In this document: one piece after another, positions 38,048 through 49,487 of the stretch
Layout of the letters: the number at the start of each line of letters is the position of its first letter
How positions within the stretch are numbered: position 1 is the stretch's first letter
Assembly (NCBI GenBank): GCA_965213595.1
Contig: CBDBZO010000002.1
Location: forward strand, 1 to 64,000
Reading direction: 5' to 3'
Source: JBCCFC01 sp965213595
Lineage (GTDB): Bacteria; Chloroflexota; Anaerolineae; Caldilineales; Caldilineaceae
Length of the DNA: 64,000 nt
Notes under the pieces: generated by a model
The model's database searches: none
What the model saw: the letters and a program-made list of their open reading frames with translations, nothing else
Told to the model about the DNA's origin: nothing
Made by a program: the position numbers and the translations under genes

Positions 38048-39292
38048 ATGTCCGACAACCTAACCCCCACCCCCGACCCCTCAAAGTCCGAGCAGAAGAA
38101 AAGTGCTGCCGAGCGGCGCGCACAGGCCGAGCAGGCCAAGGCGCGGCTGGCCGACAGCTCGTCGCTCGGCGCGAACGCCAACCCGATTGTGGACGACGCA
38201 ACCTACGGCGATCTGCGCGAGCAAAATCGCGTGGTGATGCGTCACCAGATCGCGCTCAACATCGATAGCTTCCGCGCGGCGACGGACGATTTTCTTGGCG
38301 ACGTTCGGCAGCAGGCCGTGCGCAAGTACCCGCCGCTGCGTCTCGCCGCTGCGCCCTTTGCTTCAATAGTTATTCCCAACTACAACGGCGCGCGCTTTCT
38401 GCCCACGCTGCTCGACGCGCTCGCCAAGCAGGCTTTCCAGGACTTCGAGATTCTGCTGGTGGATGACGCCAGCAGCGATGAGTCCGTCGCCTTTGTAGAG
38501 GAGCACTACCCGAACGTGCGCGTGATTGTGAACCGTAGAAATCTGGGCTTTGCGGCAAGCTGCAACGCCGGGGCGGAAGCGGCCAGCGGGCGCGTGCTCG
38601 TGCTGCTCAACAACGACACCGAGCCGGAACCGGAGTGGCTGGCTTCGCTGGTGCGCGCCGTCTGCGAGCAGCCAAATGCGGCGGTCGTCACCAGCAAAAT
38701 TTTGCTGCACGACGGCTCCGGTCGGCTGCACACGACGGGCGATCTGCTGGGCGCAAACGGCCTGCCGCGCAACCGCGGCGTCTGGGAGCAGGATGCGGGC
38801 CAGTATGATATGCAGCTGGATGTGTTTAGCGGCTGCGGCGGGGCAAGCGCCTTTCGCCGCGACGCGTGGCGGGCGCTGGGCGGCTTTGACGAAGAGTTCT
38901 GGATGTACGTCGAGGATGTCGACTACGGCTTTCGGGCGCGGCTAGCGGGCTGGCAGGTTGCCTACGCACCGGAGGCCCGCGTGCATCATCACCTGAGCGC
39001 GACGGGCGGCGGCGCAACGGCCAGCTTCTACACGGGCCGCAATACAATTTGGCTAATCGCCAAGAACATGCCCGCCTCGCTGCTGCGTCGCCACTGGGCC
39101 AAAATTGTGGGCGCACAGCTCGGCATTGCCGTGGACGCGCTGCGGCACTGGCGCGGCGAGGCGGCGCGCGCCCGGCTGCGCGGTCAGCTGGCTGGGCTGC
39201 TGGGGCTGTCCGGCCAGCTGCGCAAGCGGCGCGTGGTGCAGTCGCGCCGGGCGGTGACGGACGGCGTGGTGGCGCGCTGGCTTAGCCAGTAG
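38048..39292 (+). CDS. Family 2 glycosyltransferase (rhamnosyltransferase-like)
   Basis: 414 residues, 4 bp after the HEPN stop. Charged N-terminal extension (1-100), then GT-A fold: ASIVIPNYNGARFLP, LLVDDASSDES, NLGFAASCNAGA, LLNNDTEPE (metal-binding site), and DEEFWMYVEDVDYGFRARLAGW. Membrane segments are not obvious. It likely transfers a sugar from a nucleotide donor to a surface glycan; proximity to rfbD suggests rhamnose, but that is inference. Confidence 0.88.
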   Translation: MSDNLTPTPDPSKSEQKKSAAERRAQAEQAKARLADSSSLGANANPIVDDATYGDLREQNRVVMRHQIALNIDSFRAATDDFLGDVRQQAVRKYPPLRLAAAPFASIVIPNYNGARFLPTLLDALAKQAFQDFEILLVDDASSDESVAFVEEHYPNVRVIVNRRNLGFAASCNAGAEAASGRVLVLLNNDTEPEPEWLASLVRAVCEQPNAAVVTSKILLHDGSGRLHTTGDLLGANGLPRNRGVWEQDAGQYDMQLDVFSGCGGASAFRRDAWRALGGFDEEFWMYVEDVDYGFRARLAGWQVAYAPEARVHHHLSATGGGATASFYTGRNTIWLIAKNMPASLLRRHWAKIVGAQLGIAVDALRHWRGEAARARLRGQLAGLLGLSGQLRKRRVVQSRRAVTDGVVARWLSQ

Positions 39293-39455
39293 TGCGCCGC
39301 TCTCGCTAATATGTTTTGCCAACGCCGCTGAGCAATCAGCGGCATTTGTTTATGCTTTCGAAGGGCAACTGCGTTGACGGCTGCTCGGCAAAAGCGCCTC
39401 TTGTCAAGCTTCTATATGCTTGTAATTTCCACAAAAACGTAGATAATGACAGGCT

Positions 39456-39968
39456 ATGCTAATACCCATCGAGATCGCTCGTGCAGCGTGCAAAGATATC
39501 ACCGCCATCCGGGCCGTCACCGCGGCAAGCTGGCAAGCCACCTACGCCGACATCTTCGCGCCGAGCTTTATCGAGCAATTTCTGAGCACGGCCTACAGCG
39601 AGGCAAATCTGGCGCACGCCATTGAGCGCGATGCGGAGATCTTCTTTGTCGCGTGGGTGGCGGGGCAAGCGGCAGGCTTTGCGCACGCGTCGCCGCAGAC
39701 CTTTCGCCGTGAGTGGGAGGGCGACTGCCGCGCCGAACTCTACCGCCTCTATGTCGATCCATCGCAGTGGCGGCGAGGGCTGGGGACACTGCTGCTGGGT
39801 GCGGTGGATGAGGCGCTTGCCGAACGCGGCGTCGGCGGCTACTTTTGCTTCGTCCACGGCAAGAATGAAGTTGGCAAGGCATTTTATCAGCGGCGCGGCT
39901 TTATCCATGTAGCAGGGTACGACCGAGATGGCGAGTGGTGTATGCAGAAAGTGCTGAGTGAAACGTGA
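39456..39968 (+). CDS. GNAT acetyltransferase
   Basis: 170 residues. GNAT core: AELYRLYVDPSQWRRGLGTLLLGAV (motif A, Q/RxxGxG/A: RRGLGT) and AFYQRRGFIHV. Substrate unknown. Its stop overlaps the next gene (GTGA), forming a two-gene operon. Confidence 0.87.
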   Translation: MLIPIEIARAACKDITAIRAVTAASWQATYADIFAPSFIEQFLSTAYSEANLAHAIERDAEIFFVAWVAGQAAGFAHASPQTFRREWEGDCRAELYRLYVDPSQWRRGLGTLLLGAVDEALAERGVGGYFCFVHGKNEVGKAFYQRRGFIHVAGYDRDGEWCMQKVLSET

Positions 39969-40720
39969 GACGTGAGGTGCTCGAAGAATGTCGCTGGCCG
40001 GAACTGGATGAGCCGTACGCGACGGCGCTGCGGCTGGCGGTGGAGTACGTGCTTGCGAGTTTCGATGTTGCTGGCATTATCGCCAGCGGCTCGATCATCC
40101 GCGGCAATCCCGATCCGGGCAGTGATTTCGACATTTACGTCGTCCACGTGCGACCGCAGCGGCAGCGCCTTCAGCGCTTTTTTCACGGCGTGCCCACCGA
40201 GCTCTTCGTCAACCCGCCGCAGGCAATTCGCAATTATTTTGCAGAAGGTCAGCGCGACGGTGGCCCCTCGACGGCGCACATGCTGGCGACGGGCTTTGTC
40301 GTGCTCAAGCGCGCGCCGGTGGTGGACGAACTGATCGCCGAGGCGCACGAGTGGCTCGCCAAGCCGCCCAATCCCAACGAGGCGACGCTGACCCAGCGCC
40401 GCTACTTTATTGCCGACCGCTTCGAGAACGCCGTCGACCTGCACGCGCGCGACCCGATCACGGCGCAGCTGCTGCTGTACAACGCCGTGCTCGCGCTGCT
40501 GGGCTATCGCTTCCTCGCCGCCAACCGCAACCGCCCGCGCGACAAGGAGTTGCTCTCCGCGCTCGCCGATCTCGATGCGCCACTGGCTCAGCAGATGCGC
40601 AATTTTGACGCCGCGCCGAGCGTTGCCAAGCAAATCGCCATTGCCCGCGAAATGATGCAGTCCACGCTCGGCGTCACCGGCTTCTTCGAGTGGGCGTCGC
40701 CGCTGGAGGCTGTTGACTAA
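39965..40720 (+). CDS. Nucleotidyltransferase-domain protein
   Basis: 251 residues from GTG 39965. GSIIRGNPDPGSDFDIYVV is the Pol-beta-type GSx...DxD motif of small-molecule nucleotidyltransferases (kanamycin- or lincosamide-type fold), with a helical C-terminal half. Substrate not predictable. Translationally coupled to the GNAT gene. Confidence 0.8.
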   Translation: MRREVLEECRWPELDEPYATALRLAVEYVLASFDVAGIIASGSIIRGNPDPGSDFDIYVVHVRPQRQRLQRFFHGVPTELFVNPPQAIRNYFAEGQRDGGPSTAHMLATGFVVLKRAPVVDELIAEAHEWLAKPPNPNEATLTQRRYFIADRFENAVDLHARDPITAQLLLYNAVLALLGYRFLAANRNRPRDKELLSALADLDAPLAQQMRNFDAAPSVAKQIAIAREMMQSTLGVTGFFEWASPLEAVD

Positions 40721-40754
40721 TCAACCGGCTCATTTTGTCATTCCTGCGAACGCG

Positions 40755-40899
40755 CAATGGCGTTAAGTTAGGGCTTTCTTGTTCCACGCTCCGCGTGGAA
40801 TGCGCTGCGGGAGGCTCCGCCTCCCCTCTGGAGGCAGAGCCTCCGGATTGAGTGCCCAGACTCTGTCTGGGCATCAGCTTGCTTAACTTAACGCCATTG
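40755..40899 (-). mobile_element. 145-bp non-autonomous element, copy B
   Basis: Same ends (CAATGGCGTTAAGTTA...) and exactly the same length as copy A, in reverse orientation. Flanked by a different 10-bp direct repeat, TGCGAACGCG (40745-40754, 40900-40909), which again lies in the loop of an ATTCCxGC...GCGGGAAT inverted repeat. Its first hairpin has a different stem (TGCCCAGA/TCTGGGCA) but still pairs. Confidence 0.85.
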
Positions 40900-41041
40900 T
40901 GCGAACGCGGGAATCCATCTGGAGTCGATTAAAACAAGCTAGCAACTTATACTGCCTCGTCGACCCGTTCGCGTCTGAGAATGCTTACTTCACAACAAAA
41001 CAAAAAACAGTCAACGGAAAACAGTCAACGGAAAACGCTAA

Positions 41042-42136
41042 ATGACAACTGCAAATATCGTCACCCTTCCCGGCGACGGCATCGGCCCCGAAGTGACGCG
41101 TGAAGCACAAAAGACGCTGCAAGCCGTTGCTCAAAAATTTGACCACACCTTTTCCTTTACCGACCATCTCATGGGCGGCGTCGCCATCGACGAGGCGGGC
41201 TCCAGCCTGCCCGAAGAAACGCTGGCTGCCGCCAAAAAGGCGGACGCCATCCTGCTCGGCGCTGTGGGCGGGCCAAAGTGGGACGACCCAAACGCGGCGG
41301 ATCGACCGGAGCGCGGGCTGCTGGCGCTGCGCCGCGAGCTCGATTTGTTTGCCAACCTGCGGCCCCTCAAGCTGCACCCGCAGCTCGTCCAGGCCAGCAC
41401 GCTCAAGCCGGAGGTGCTGGAGGGCGTCGACCTGCTGGTGATCCGCGAGCTGACGGGCGGCATTTATTTTGGCGAGCGGCAGGAGGCGGGCGAGGAGGGC
41501 TTCTCGGCCTACGACACGATGATTTACACGCGCCCCGAAGTCGAGCGCGTGGTGCGGCTGGCGGCGGAGGCGGCGATGTCGCGCGGCAAGCGGCTCGCCA
41601 GCGTGGACAAGGCCAACGTGCTCGCCTCCAGCCGTCTCTGGCGGCGCGTGACCAACGAGGTGCTGGCCGATTTTCCGGAGTTGGAGGTCGAGCACGTGCT
41701 GGTCGACGCGATGACGATGCACCTGATCCGCCGCCCGGCCAGCTTTGACGTGATCGTGGCCGGCAACATGTTTGGCGACATCGTCACCGATGAGGCGTCG
41801 ATGCTGGCGGGGTCGATGGGGATGTTGCCCTCGGCCAGCATTGGCAACGAGCAAAATAGCCACGGCTGCCCGCGCGGCGTCTACGAGCCGATCCACGGCA
41901 GCGCGCCGGACATTGCGGGCCAGGGCATCGCCAATCCACTGGCCGCCATTCTCAGCGCCGCCATGCTGCTGCGCCACAGCCTCGGCTTGGAGCAGGAGGC
42001 GAGCGCCGTCGAGCGGGCGGTGGACGCCGTGCTCAACGAGGGCGTGCGCACGCCCGACATTGCGGACACCGGCAGCGAGACGGTGGGGACGGGGGTGATG
42101 GGGGATTTGGTGGTGGAGCAGCTGTTGCGGGGCTAA
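41042..42136 (+). CDS. leuB: 3-isopropylmalate dehydrogenase
   Basis: Oxidises and decarboxylates 3-isopropylmalate with NAD+ in leucine synthesis. 364 residues, typical. Motifs: LPGDGIGPEV, RPERGLLALRRELDLFANLRP, RELTGGIYFG, DKANVLASSRLWR, DAMTMHLIRRP, GNMFGDIVTDEASMLAGSMGMLPSAS and EPIHGSAPDIAGQGIANP. Preceded by repeats of CAGTCAACGGAAAA. Confidence 0.97.
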   Translation: MTTANIVTLPGDGIGPEVTREAQKTLQAVAQKFDHTFSFTDHLMGGVAIDEAGSSLPEETLAAAKKADAILLGAVGGPKWDDPNAADRPERGLLALRRELDLFANLRPLKLHPQLVQASTLKPEVLEGVDLLVIRELTGGIYFGERQEAGEEGFSAYDTMIYTRPEVERVVRLAAEAAMSRGKRLASVDKANVLASSRLWRRVTNEVLADFPELEVEHVLVDAMTMHLIRRPASFDVIVAGNMFGDIVTDEASMLAGSMGMLPSASIGNEQNSHGCPRGVYEPIHGSAPDIAGQGIANPLAAILSAAMLLRHSLGLEQEASAVERAVDAVLNEGVRTPDIADTGSETVGTGVMGDLVVEQLLRG

Positions 42137-42143
42137 TGCTGCT

Positions 42144-42198
42144 CGTTCCATGCTCTGCGTGGAATGCGGCCCCGGACGCTCTGCGTCCGACCGGGCCG
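42144..42198. repeat. Two adjacent hairpins of the element-like type
   Basis: TTCCATGCTCTGCGTGGAA (42146-42164) and CGGCCCCGGACGC/GCGTCCGACCGGGCCG (about 42167-42198). These resemble the internal hairpins of the 145-bp element but lack its 17-bp ends. Confidence 0.6.
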
Positions 42199-42318
42199 AC
42201 ATCGCCTTGCTGTCGTCGAGCGCCTAGTAGAGCAGCAAACACCTTCTGACGGGTAGGCACGGCACGGCTGGCAGAACCGCATCCCCTCGCTGTTGGTTCG
42301 TTGTCGTTGAAGCCTTGT

Positions 42319-42360
42319 AGCCCCTTTCCCCCTAGAGGGAAAGCGGTTGGGGAAGGGGTT
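42319..42360. repeat. Hairpin ACCCCTTTCCC-type
   Basis: AGCCCCTTTCCCCC and GGGGAAGGGGTT flank CTAGAGGGAAAGCGG. Similar in type to 5262-5360. Nothing else is seen in 42199-42395. Confidence 0.5.
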
Positions 42361-42395
42361 CTGCGACGCCCGTCAAAAGTGCCCTGATCGAGCGC

Positions 42396-42890
42396 CTACC
42401 TGCGCTCTGCCGCGCGCTTGAAAGCACGCAGCCACTGTTCATGCTGCGTCTTCAAGCGCGAGCGGCTCATCAAGGGAACTGCGAGAACGCCAGCAAAGGA
42501 TTCAGCAATGGTGAGGCGCGTAACGCCCTGGACTGCTTCCACGAGATGACGGTCAACGGAGGTGAACCAGAGCGACGCGCCCGTCCACGTCAACTCGCGC
42601 AGCGGCTCCACCACGGCAACTTGTGCACGAATGGGAAAGTTGTATAGCCGAAACGTAAAATACGCGTCGACGGCGAGTGCCGTTCTGATCTGCACGTCGC
42701 GAATAGCAGGGGTGATTACCGGCCAAGCGGGAAGGTCGGTCAACAAATTCCAGACGTGCTCAACCGGCGCTTCAATCCTGATGTCGCTGGATGTCGTGAT
42801 AGGGGCTTCCTCGTCGATTCGCCCATTCTTGGCATATTGCTCGTGTAGGATGGAGCGAGATGGTCCACGGTGTAATATCTGTCGCAACAT
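42396..42890 (-). CDS. SRPBCC (START-like) ligand-binding protein
   Basis: 164 residues. RIEAPVEHVWNLLTDLPAWPVITPAI at about 39-64 is the typical entry of the SRPBCC fold (polyketide cyclase / CoxG-like), with the later LTWTGASLW strand and the C-terminal long helix LKTQHEQWLRAFKRAAE. Ligand unknown. ATG 42890; the N-terminal 35 residues look like a helical extension. Confidence 0.75.
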   Translation of the reverse strand: MLRQILHRGPSRSILHEQYAKNGRIDEEAPITTSSDIRIEAPVEHVWNLLTDLPAWPVITPAIRDVQIRTALAVDAYFTFRLYNFPIRAQVAVVEPLRELTWTGASLWFTSVDRHLVEAVQGVTRLTIAESFAGVLAVPLMSRSRLKTQHEQWLRAFKRAAERR

Positions 42891-43021
42891 AATTCACTCC
42901 AAGGTGAAAATTTAGCATTGCACGTAACGGTACGCAGCAAATAGAGAAGCGTTGCGCATTTTTAATTGCCAGAACATCAATCACTCTACTGAGAATCTCC
43001 GGGCGTACAGAAAGTCAACCA

Positions 43022-45859
43022 ATGCAACCCACCACCCAAGCCCCCAACATGACCATCACTAGCACCACCAACGGTCGAGCCGAACCTGGCCTTGACGCCA
43101 ACACCGAGCTCGACCAGCGGCTGCGCGACACGATCCGCCTGCTTGGCAACCTGCTGGGCGAGACGCTGATCGAGCAGGAAGGGCGCGCACTCTTTGATTT
43201 GGTCGAAGAGATTCGTGCACAAACCAAGCAGCGGCGCGATGATGATCCGGCCAACACCAAAGAAGCAGAAAGCCATCTTGCGACGCTGGCGGACAATCTC
43301 GTGGACGAGCCCGCCTGGGCGCTGGCCGTGCTCAAGGCCTTTACGACTTACTTCCAGCTCATCAACCTCGCCGAGGAGCGGCAGCGCGTCTACATCCTGC
43401 GCGAGCGGATGCGGCGGGCGGCCGAGCAGGGCACGGCCATGCGCGAGACCATCGAGGAAGCGGTGGGTCGCCTGAAGGAGGAGGGGCTGAACGCGGACGA
43501 AGTCAACGCGATGCTGCAGGACGTGGTGATTATGCCCGTCTTCACAGCGCACCCGACGGAATCCAAGCGGCGGGCGATTTTGCTCAAGCTGGAGGCCATC
43601 GCCCGCGCGCTGCGCAAGCACGATCGCGGCGACGCGCTGCCGCAGGAGCAGGCCGATGCCGTGCGCGCCATCCGCGAAATTATCGAGGCGCTGTGGCAGA
43701 GCGACGAGACACGCGACCGCCGCCCGACGGTGCTCGACGAGGTGCGCAACGGGCTCTACTTTTTTGAGAACACGCTCTTTGCGCTCGTGCCGCAGATTTA
43801 CGAGGAGATCGAGCGCGCGCTGGCCGAAAATTACCCGAATGCGACGTTTAGTATTCCGCCCGTGCTGCGCTACGGCTCGTGGATCGGCGGCGACCGCGAC
43901 GGCAACCCGTTCGTGACGGTCGACGTGACGGAGGAGACGCTGCGCACGCACAAGGAAGCCATCGTACGCCACTACGGCTACGAGATTGAGGCGCTCTACA
44001 ACGAGTTGACTTCGGCCACTACGCGCGTCGAGGTCAGCCAGGAGCTGCTGGCGAGCGTGGAGAGCGATCTTGGCATGGTGGGGCCAGAGGAGAGCGACCT
44101 CTTTGACCGCTTCAAATCCGAGCCTTACCGCCAGAAGCTGGTGGCCATGCTGCGGCGAATCCGGGCGACGCGCGAGGAAAATCAGCAGCCGTGGGCGGAT
44201 CGCCTGCGCTCGCCGCTGGCCTACCACCACCCGACCGAGCTGCTGGATGACCTGTATCTGATTCGCGACAGCCTGCTGCAAAACCAGGGTGAACGCGTGG
44301 CCGCCGGTCGCTTGTCGCGGCTGATTCGCGCCGTCGAAGTCTTTGGCTTCCACCTCGCCACGCTCGACATTCGCCAGCACGCCGAGCGCCAGCGCGAAGC
44401 CATGGCGGAAATTCTGGCAAGCTACGAAATTGTCCACGAGTACAAGGTCATGTCCGAGCGGGACAAAGTCGCCCTGCTGACGCGCGAAATTGGCGGTCTG
44501 CGCCCGCTGACGGCGCAGCTTGGCTTTAGCGACGAGACCAACAACGTGGTGCGCCTGTTTCGGCTAATTCGCCGCGCGCACGGAGAAATCAACCGGCGCG
44601 CGGTGCAGTCCTACATCATCAGCATGACGGAGAGCGTGAGCAATATGCTGGAGGTGCTGCTCTTTGCCAAGGATGCCGGCCTCTTTGGCGAGATTGATAT
44701 CGTCCCCCTGTTCGAGACGGTCGAGGATTTGCGCAACGCGCCGCGCATCATGAGCGAGCTGTTTGAGAACCCGGTCTACCGGCAGCACCTGGAACGGCGC
44801 GGGCAGGCACAGCAAATCATGATCGGCTACAGCGACTCCAATAAGGATGGCGGCTATTTGCGCGCCAACTGGATGCTCTTCCAGGCGCAGCGTGCGCTGG
44901 CGCAGACGTGCGACGAGCACGACGTCAAGCTGACGCTCTTTCACGGGCGCGGCGGCTCGCTCAGCCGCGGCGGCGGGCCGGCCAACCGGGCGATTTTGGC
45001 CCAGCCGCCAGAGTCGGTGCGCGGGCGGATCAAGGTCACCGAGCAGGGGGAAGTGATCAGCGGGCGCTACGCCAACCTCAATATTGCCCATCGCCATTTG
45101 GAGCAACTGGTCAACGCCGTGCTGCTGACGAGCGGCAAGCGGCCCGAAAATTTGCACGCGCAAGAATGGGCGGAGCTGATGGACGATCTCAGCGCGCGCT
45201 CGCAGCAGAAGTACCGCTCGCTGGTGGACAAGCCGGAGTTTATCACCTACTTCCAAGAGGCGACGCCGATCGAGCACATCGATCTGCTCAACATTGGCTC
45301 GCGCCCTTCCAAGCGGCGGCAGACGCGCGCCATCGAAGATATGCGCGCCATTCCGTGGGTCTTTGCCTGGATTCAGTCGCGCGTGAACCTGCCGGTGTGG
45401 TATGGTGTGGGGACGGGCCTGGGCGCATGGGCCGAGGCGGACGAGACGAATCTGTCGCGGCTAAAGGAGATGTACGCCGAGTGGCCCTTCTTCCGCACGA
45501 TGCTGCAAAACGTGCAGGTTGGCCTGGCCAAGGCGGATATCTCGATTGCGCGCCGCTACGCCACGCTGACGGACGACGCCACGCGCGCCGCCATCTTCGA
45601 CGACATCGTCGACGAGTATGAACGCACGCGCCGCGTGGTGCTGGCGGTGACGGGGCACGGTGAGCTGCTCGAAAACGAGCCGTGGCTCCAGCGCTCGATT
45701 CGCGTTCGCAATCCGTATGTCGACCCGCTGAACTATTTGCAGGTCGCGCTCCTGCAGCGGCTGCGCGCTCAGCCGGATCACGAAGAGGTGGAGACGTGGC
45801 GCAATCTTGTGCTGCTCTCCGTCAACGGCGTGGCGGCTGGGGTGCAGAACATTGGGTAA
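43022..45859 (+). CDS. ppc: Phosphoenolpyruvate carboxylase
   Basis: Carboxylates PEP to oxaloacetate to refill the TCA cycle. 945 residues, the normal size. Active-site motifs: VFTAHPTESKRR (His177), GSWIGGDRDGNPFVT, GYSDSNKDGGYL, FHGRGGSLSRGGGP and SRPSKRR. The N-terminal 20 residues are Thr/Asn-rich and variable. In the window it stands alone, with a nested palindromic repeat behind it. Confidence 0.97.
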   Translation: MQPTTQAPNMTITSTTNGRAEPGLDANTELDQRLRDTIRLLGNLLGETLIEQEGRALFDLVEEIRAQTKQRRDDDPANTKEAESHLATLADNLVDEPAWALAVLKAFTTYFQLINLAEERQRVYILRERMRRAAEQGTAMRETIEEAVGRLKEEGLNADEVNAMLQDVVIMPVFTAHPTESKRRAILLKLEAIARALRKHDRGDALPQEQADAVRAIREIIEALWQSDETRDRRPTVLDEVRNGLYFFENTLFALVPQIYEEIERALAENYPNATFSIPPVLRYGSWIGGDRDGNPFVTVDVTEETLRTHKEAIVRHYGYEIEALYNELTSATTRVEVSQELLASVESDLGMVGPEESDLFDRFKSEPYRQKLVAMLRRIRATREENQQPWADRLRSPLAYHHPTELLDDLYLIRDSLLQNQGERVAAGRLSRLIRAVEVFGFHLATLDIRQHAERQREAMAEILASYEIVHEYKVMSERDKVALLTREIGGLRPLTAQLGFSDETNNVVRLFRLIRRAHGEINRRAVQSYIISMTESVSNMLEVLLFAKDAGLFGEIDIVPLFETVEDLRNAPRIMSELFENPVYRQHLERRGQAQQIMIGYSDSNKDGGYLRANWMLFQAQRALAQTCDEHDVKLTLFHGRGGSLSRGGGPANRAILAQPPESVRGRIKVTEQGEVISGRYANLNIAHRHLEQLVNAVLLTSGKRPENLHAQEWAELMDDLSARSQQKYRSLVDKPEFITYFQEATPIEHIDLLNIGSRPSKRRQTRAIEDMRAIPWVFAWIQSRVNLPVWYGVGTGLGAWAEADETNLSRLKEMYAEWPFFRTMLQNVQVGLAKADISIARRYATLTDDATRAAIFDDIVDEYERTRRVVLAVTGHGELLENEPWLQRSIRVRNPYVDPLNYLQVALLQRLRAQPDHEEVETWRNLVLLSVNGVAAGVQNIG

Positions 45860-45866
45860 AGAAGAA

Positions 45867-46085
45867 ATTTTTAACGCGGAGAGCGCAGAGGCGCAGAGGG
45901 GCGCGGAGAAAAGAGCGTTGTCATTTCGAGCGAAGGGAGAAATCTTCTGATGGCAAAAAGGCGATGTATACCATTGACGAAGCCACTTCGTCTACGACAA
46001 CCAAATTTCTCCCGTTCGGTCGAAATGACGTGTTATCTCGTCTCCACGAGACATTCCCTTTGCGCCTTTGCGCCCTTGCGTTAAA
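45867..46085. repeat. Nested palindromic repeat behind ppc
   Basis: Outer arms ATTTTTAACGCGGAGAGCGC (from 45867) and ...TTGCGCCCTTGCGTTAAAT (to 46085) are the same family as 767-1052. Inside is a second inverted repeat, GTCATTTCGAGCGAAGGGAG (45918-45937) with its complement at about 46004-46029. Nothing coding. Confidence 0.75.
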
Positions 46086-46110
46086 TTGACTGTTCGACAA
46101 GGATACTATT

Positions 46111-46887
46111 TTGACTGATTTACTTTCCACCGTCGACGGCCTGCTGATCGATATCGACGGGGTGTTGATGCACGGCAGCGCGGTGATTCCGGGCGCGATT
46201 GAAGCCATGGCTACCCTGCGCACGCGTGGCGTGCCGCACTCTTTTTTGGCCAACACGACCATCTACTGTCGCTACACGCTGCTGGATCGGCTGCGCACGC
46301 TGGGCTTCGCCATGGAGATGGATCAGCTGCTGACGGCGACTTACGCCGCGGCGCAGTATCTGCGCGAGCAGGAGGCGACGAGCTACTTGCCGCTGCTGCT
46401 GCCCGATGCCCAGCTAGAGTTTGACGATCTCGAAATCAACGAAACCAATCCCGAATTTGTCGTTATTGGCGACATCGGCGCCTCGTTTAATTTTGCGCGG
46501 CTCAACACGGCCTTTCGCGCCTTGCTCAACGGGGCCAAGCTGGTGGCGCTGCACAAAAAGCGCATGTGGCGCACGGAGGACGGGCTCTTTTTGGATGCGG
46601 GGCCATTCGTGGTGGCGCTGGAGTACGCCGCCGAGCGCAACGCCACGGTCGTGGGCAAGCCGAGCGAGCGCTACTTCAACCTGGCGCTGGAAACGCTCGG
46701 CCTGCCCGCCAACCGCGTGGCCCTGCTTGGCGACGACATCGAAATCGACATCCGCGGCGCGCAGATGATGGAGATGCAGGGCTGGCTCGTCAAGACGGGG
46801 CGCTTCCGCAAGGGCGATTTGGGCCGCGGCATCTGGCCCAATCAAATATTTGAGGATATTGGAGAACTGGTGGGAGGCGCGGCATGA
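46111..46887 (+). CDS. HAD hydrolase, NagD/LHPP-like
   Basis: 258 residues from TTG 46111. HAD motifs: DGLLIDIDGVL (nucleophile Asp), FLANTT (motif II), GKPSERYF (motif III Lys) and LLGDDIEIDIRGA (motif IV). The order with the C2 cap between motif II and III fits NagD-type phosphatases. Substrate unknown; LHPP/HDHD2 proteins are the nearest recognisable group. Stop overlaps the next gene (ATGA). Confidence 0.87.
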   Translation: MTDLLSTVDGLLIDIDGVLMHGSAVIPGAIEAMATLRTRGVPHSFLANTTIYCRYTLLDRLRTLGFAMEMDQLLTATYAAAQYLREQEATSYLPLLLPDAQLEFDDLEINETNPEFVVIGDIGASFNFARLNTAFRALLNGAKLVALHKKRMWRTEDGLFLDAGPFVVALEYAAERNATVVGKPSERYFNLALETLGLPANRVALLGDDIEIDIRGAQMMEMQGWLVKTGRFRKGDLGRGIWPNQIFEDIGELVGGAA

Positions 46888-47729
46888 GTAAATCGCCTTT
46901 TCCGGGAATGGACCCGTATTTGGAGGCGTCAGGAATTTGGCACCAGGTTCATATTGGATTGACAACTTTGTTCGTGGAGCTACTTCAGCCCCAGCTTGTC
47001 CCCAAGTATTACGCCGAAGTAGAAATGTATCTGGCTCTGGAGAACTGGGAGACGGTGGACTGGGATAACGATGATTCAGACCGTCGCGATGGGATTCCCA
47101 ACGTGGGCGTTTCAATTCGAGAGGCTGCTGTCAAGTATGAAGTTGGATCACCGATGCAGACGGCGAATGAGCCAACCACGCCCACGCCGATTCGCCGACA
47201 TGTCGCGCTCGACACGCCGCGTCGGTTACGCTCCGTGCGCATTGTGCATCGAGAGACAAAGCAGCCCGTTGTTGCCATCGAAATTCTCTCGCCCGTCAAC
47301 AAGCGACCCGGTCAGGGACGCGAAAATCACCTGGCCAAGCGCGCACTCATCCTCGATTCGTGCCTGCATTTGATCGAAGTTGATCTGCTGCGTCGCTGGC
47401 GACCGATGCCGGTGGAGGGCGACACGCCGCCGAGCGACTACCGCGTGCTGCTGGCCAATGGCGATGAACGGCCCAAGTGCACGCTCTGGCCGATTAGCGT
47501 GCGCGACAAGCTGCCGGAGGTTCCCGTGCCGCTGCGCCCGCCCGATGAGCCGGTCGCGCTCGACTTGGGCGCAGCGCTGGCGACGCTTTACGAGCGGGCG
47601 CGCTACGATTTGCAGATCGACTACACAAAAATGCCGGAAGGGCCGCTGAGCGTAGACGATGCGGCGTGGACGGCGGTATTGCTGAAGCCGCAACACGAAC
47701 CCGCTCCGGAGACAGTACGTGAGGAGTGA
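46884..47729 (+). CDS. DUF4058 family protein
   Basis: 281 residues. SKSPFPGMDPYLEA at the start and FVELLQPQLVPKYYAEVE are the hallmark of DUF4058, a family common in cyanobacteria and Chloroflexota. VAIEILSPVNKRPGQGR resembles a restriction-endonuclease-like IEILSP core, so a nuclease fold is possible but not established. Translationally coupled to the HAD gene. Confidence 0.85.
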   Translation: MSKSPFPGMDPYLEASGIWHQVHIGLTTLFVELLQPQLVPKYYAEVEMYLALENWETVDWDNDDSDRRDGIPNVGVSIREAAVKYEVGSPMQTANEPTTPTPIRRHVALDTPRRLRSVRIVHRETKQPVVAIEILSPVNKRPGQGRENHLAKRALILDSCLHLIEVDLLRRWRPMPVEGDTPPSDYRVLLANGDERPKCTLWPISVRDKLPEVPVPLRPPDEPVALDLGAALATLYERARYDLQIDYTKMPEGPLSVDDAAWTAVLLKPQHEPAPETVREE

Positions 47730-47780
47730 GTAGTTGAAACGTGAGGATGGGTAACTCGACCTCACGTTTCAACTACTCAC
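47726..47780. repeat. 21-bp-arm hairpin before cimA
   Basis: GTGAGTAGTTGAAACGTGAGG (47726-47746, written here as GTGAGTAGTTG / AAACGTGAGG) pairs with its complement at 47760-47780. It starts inside the DUF4058 stop region and could end that transcript, or lie in the cimA leader. Confidence 0.65.
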
Positions 47781-47807
47781 TTTTCAAGGCAACCAAGAAA
47801 AATAATC

Positions 47808-49463
<1,656 letters not shown>

Positions 49464-49487
49464 GGCGGAGCGGCGCTTCACCTCGCA

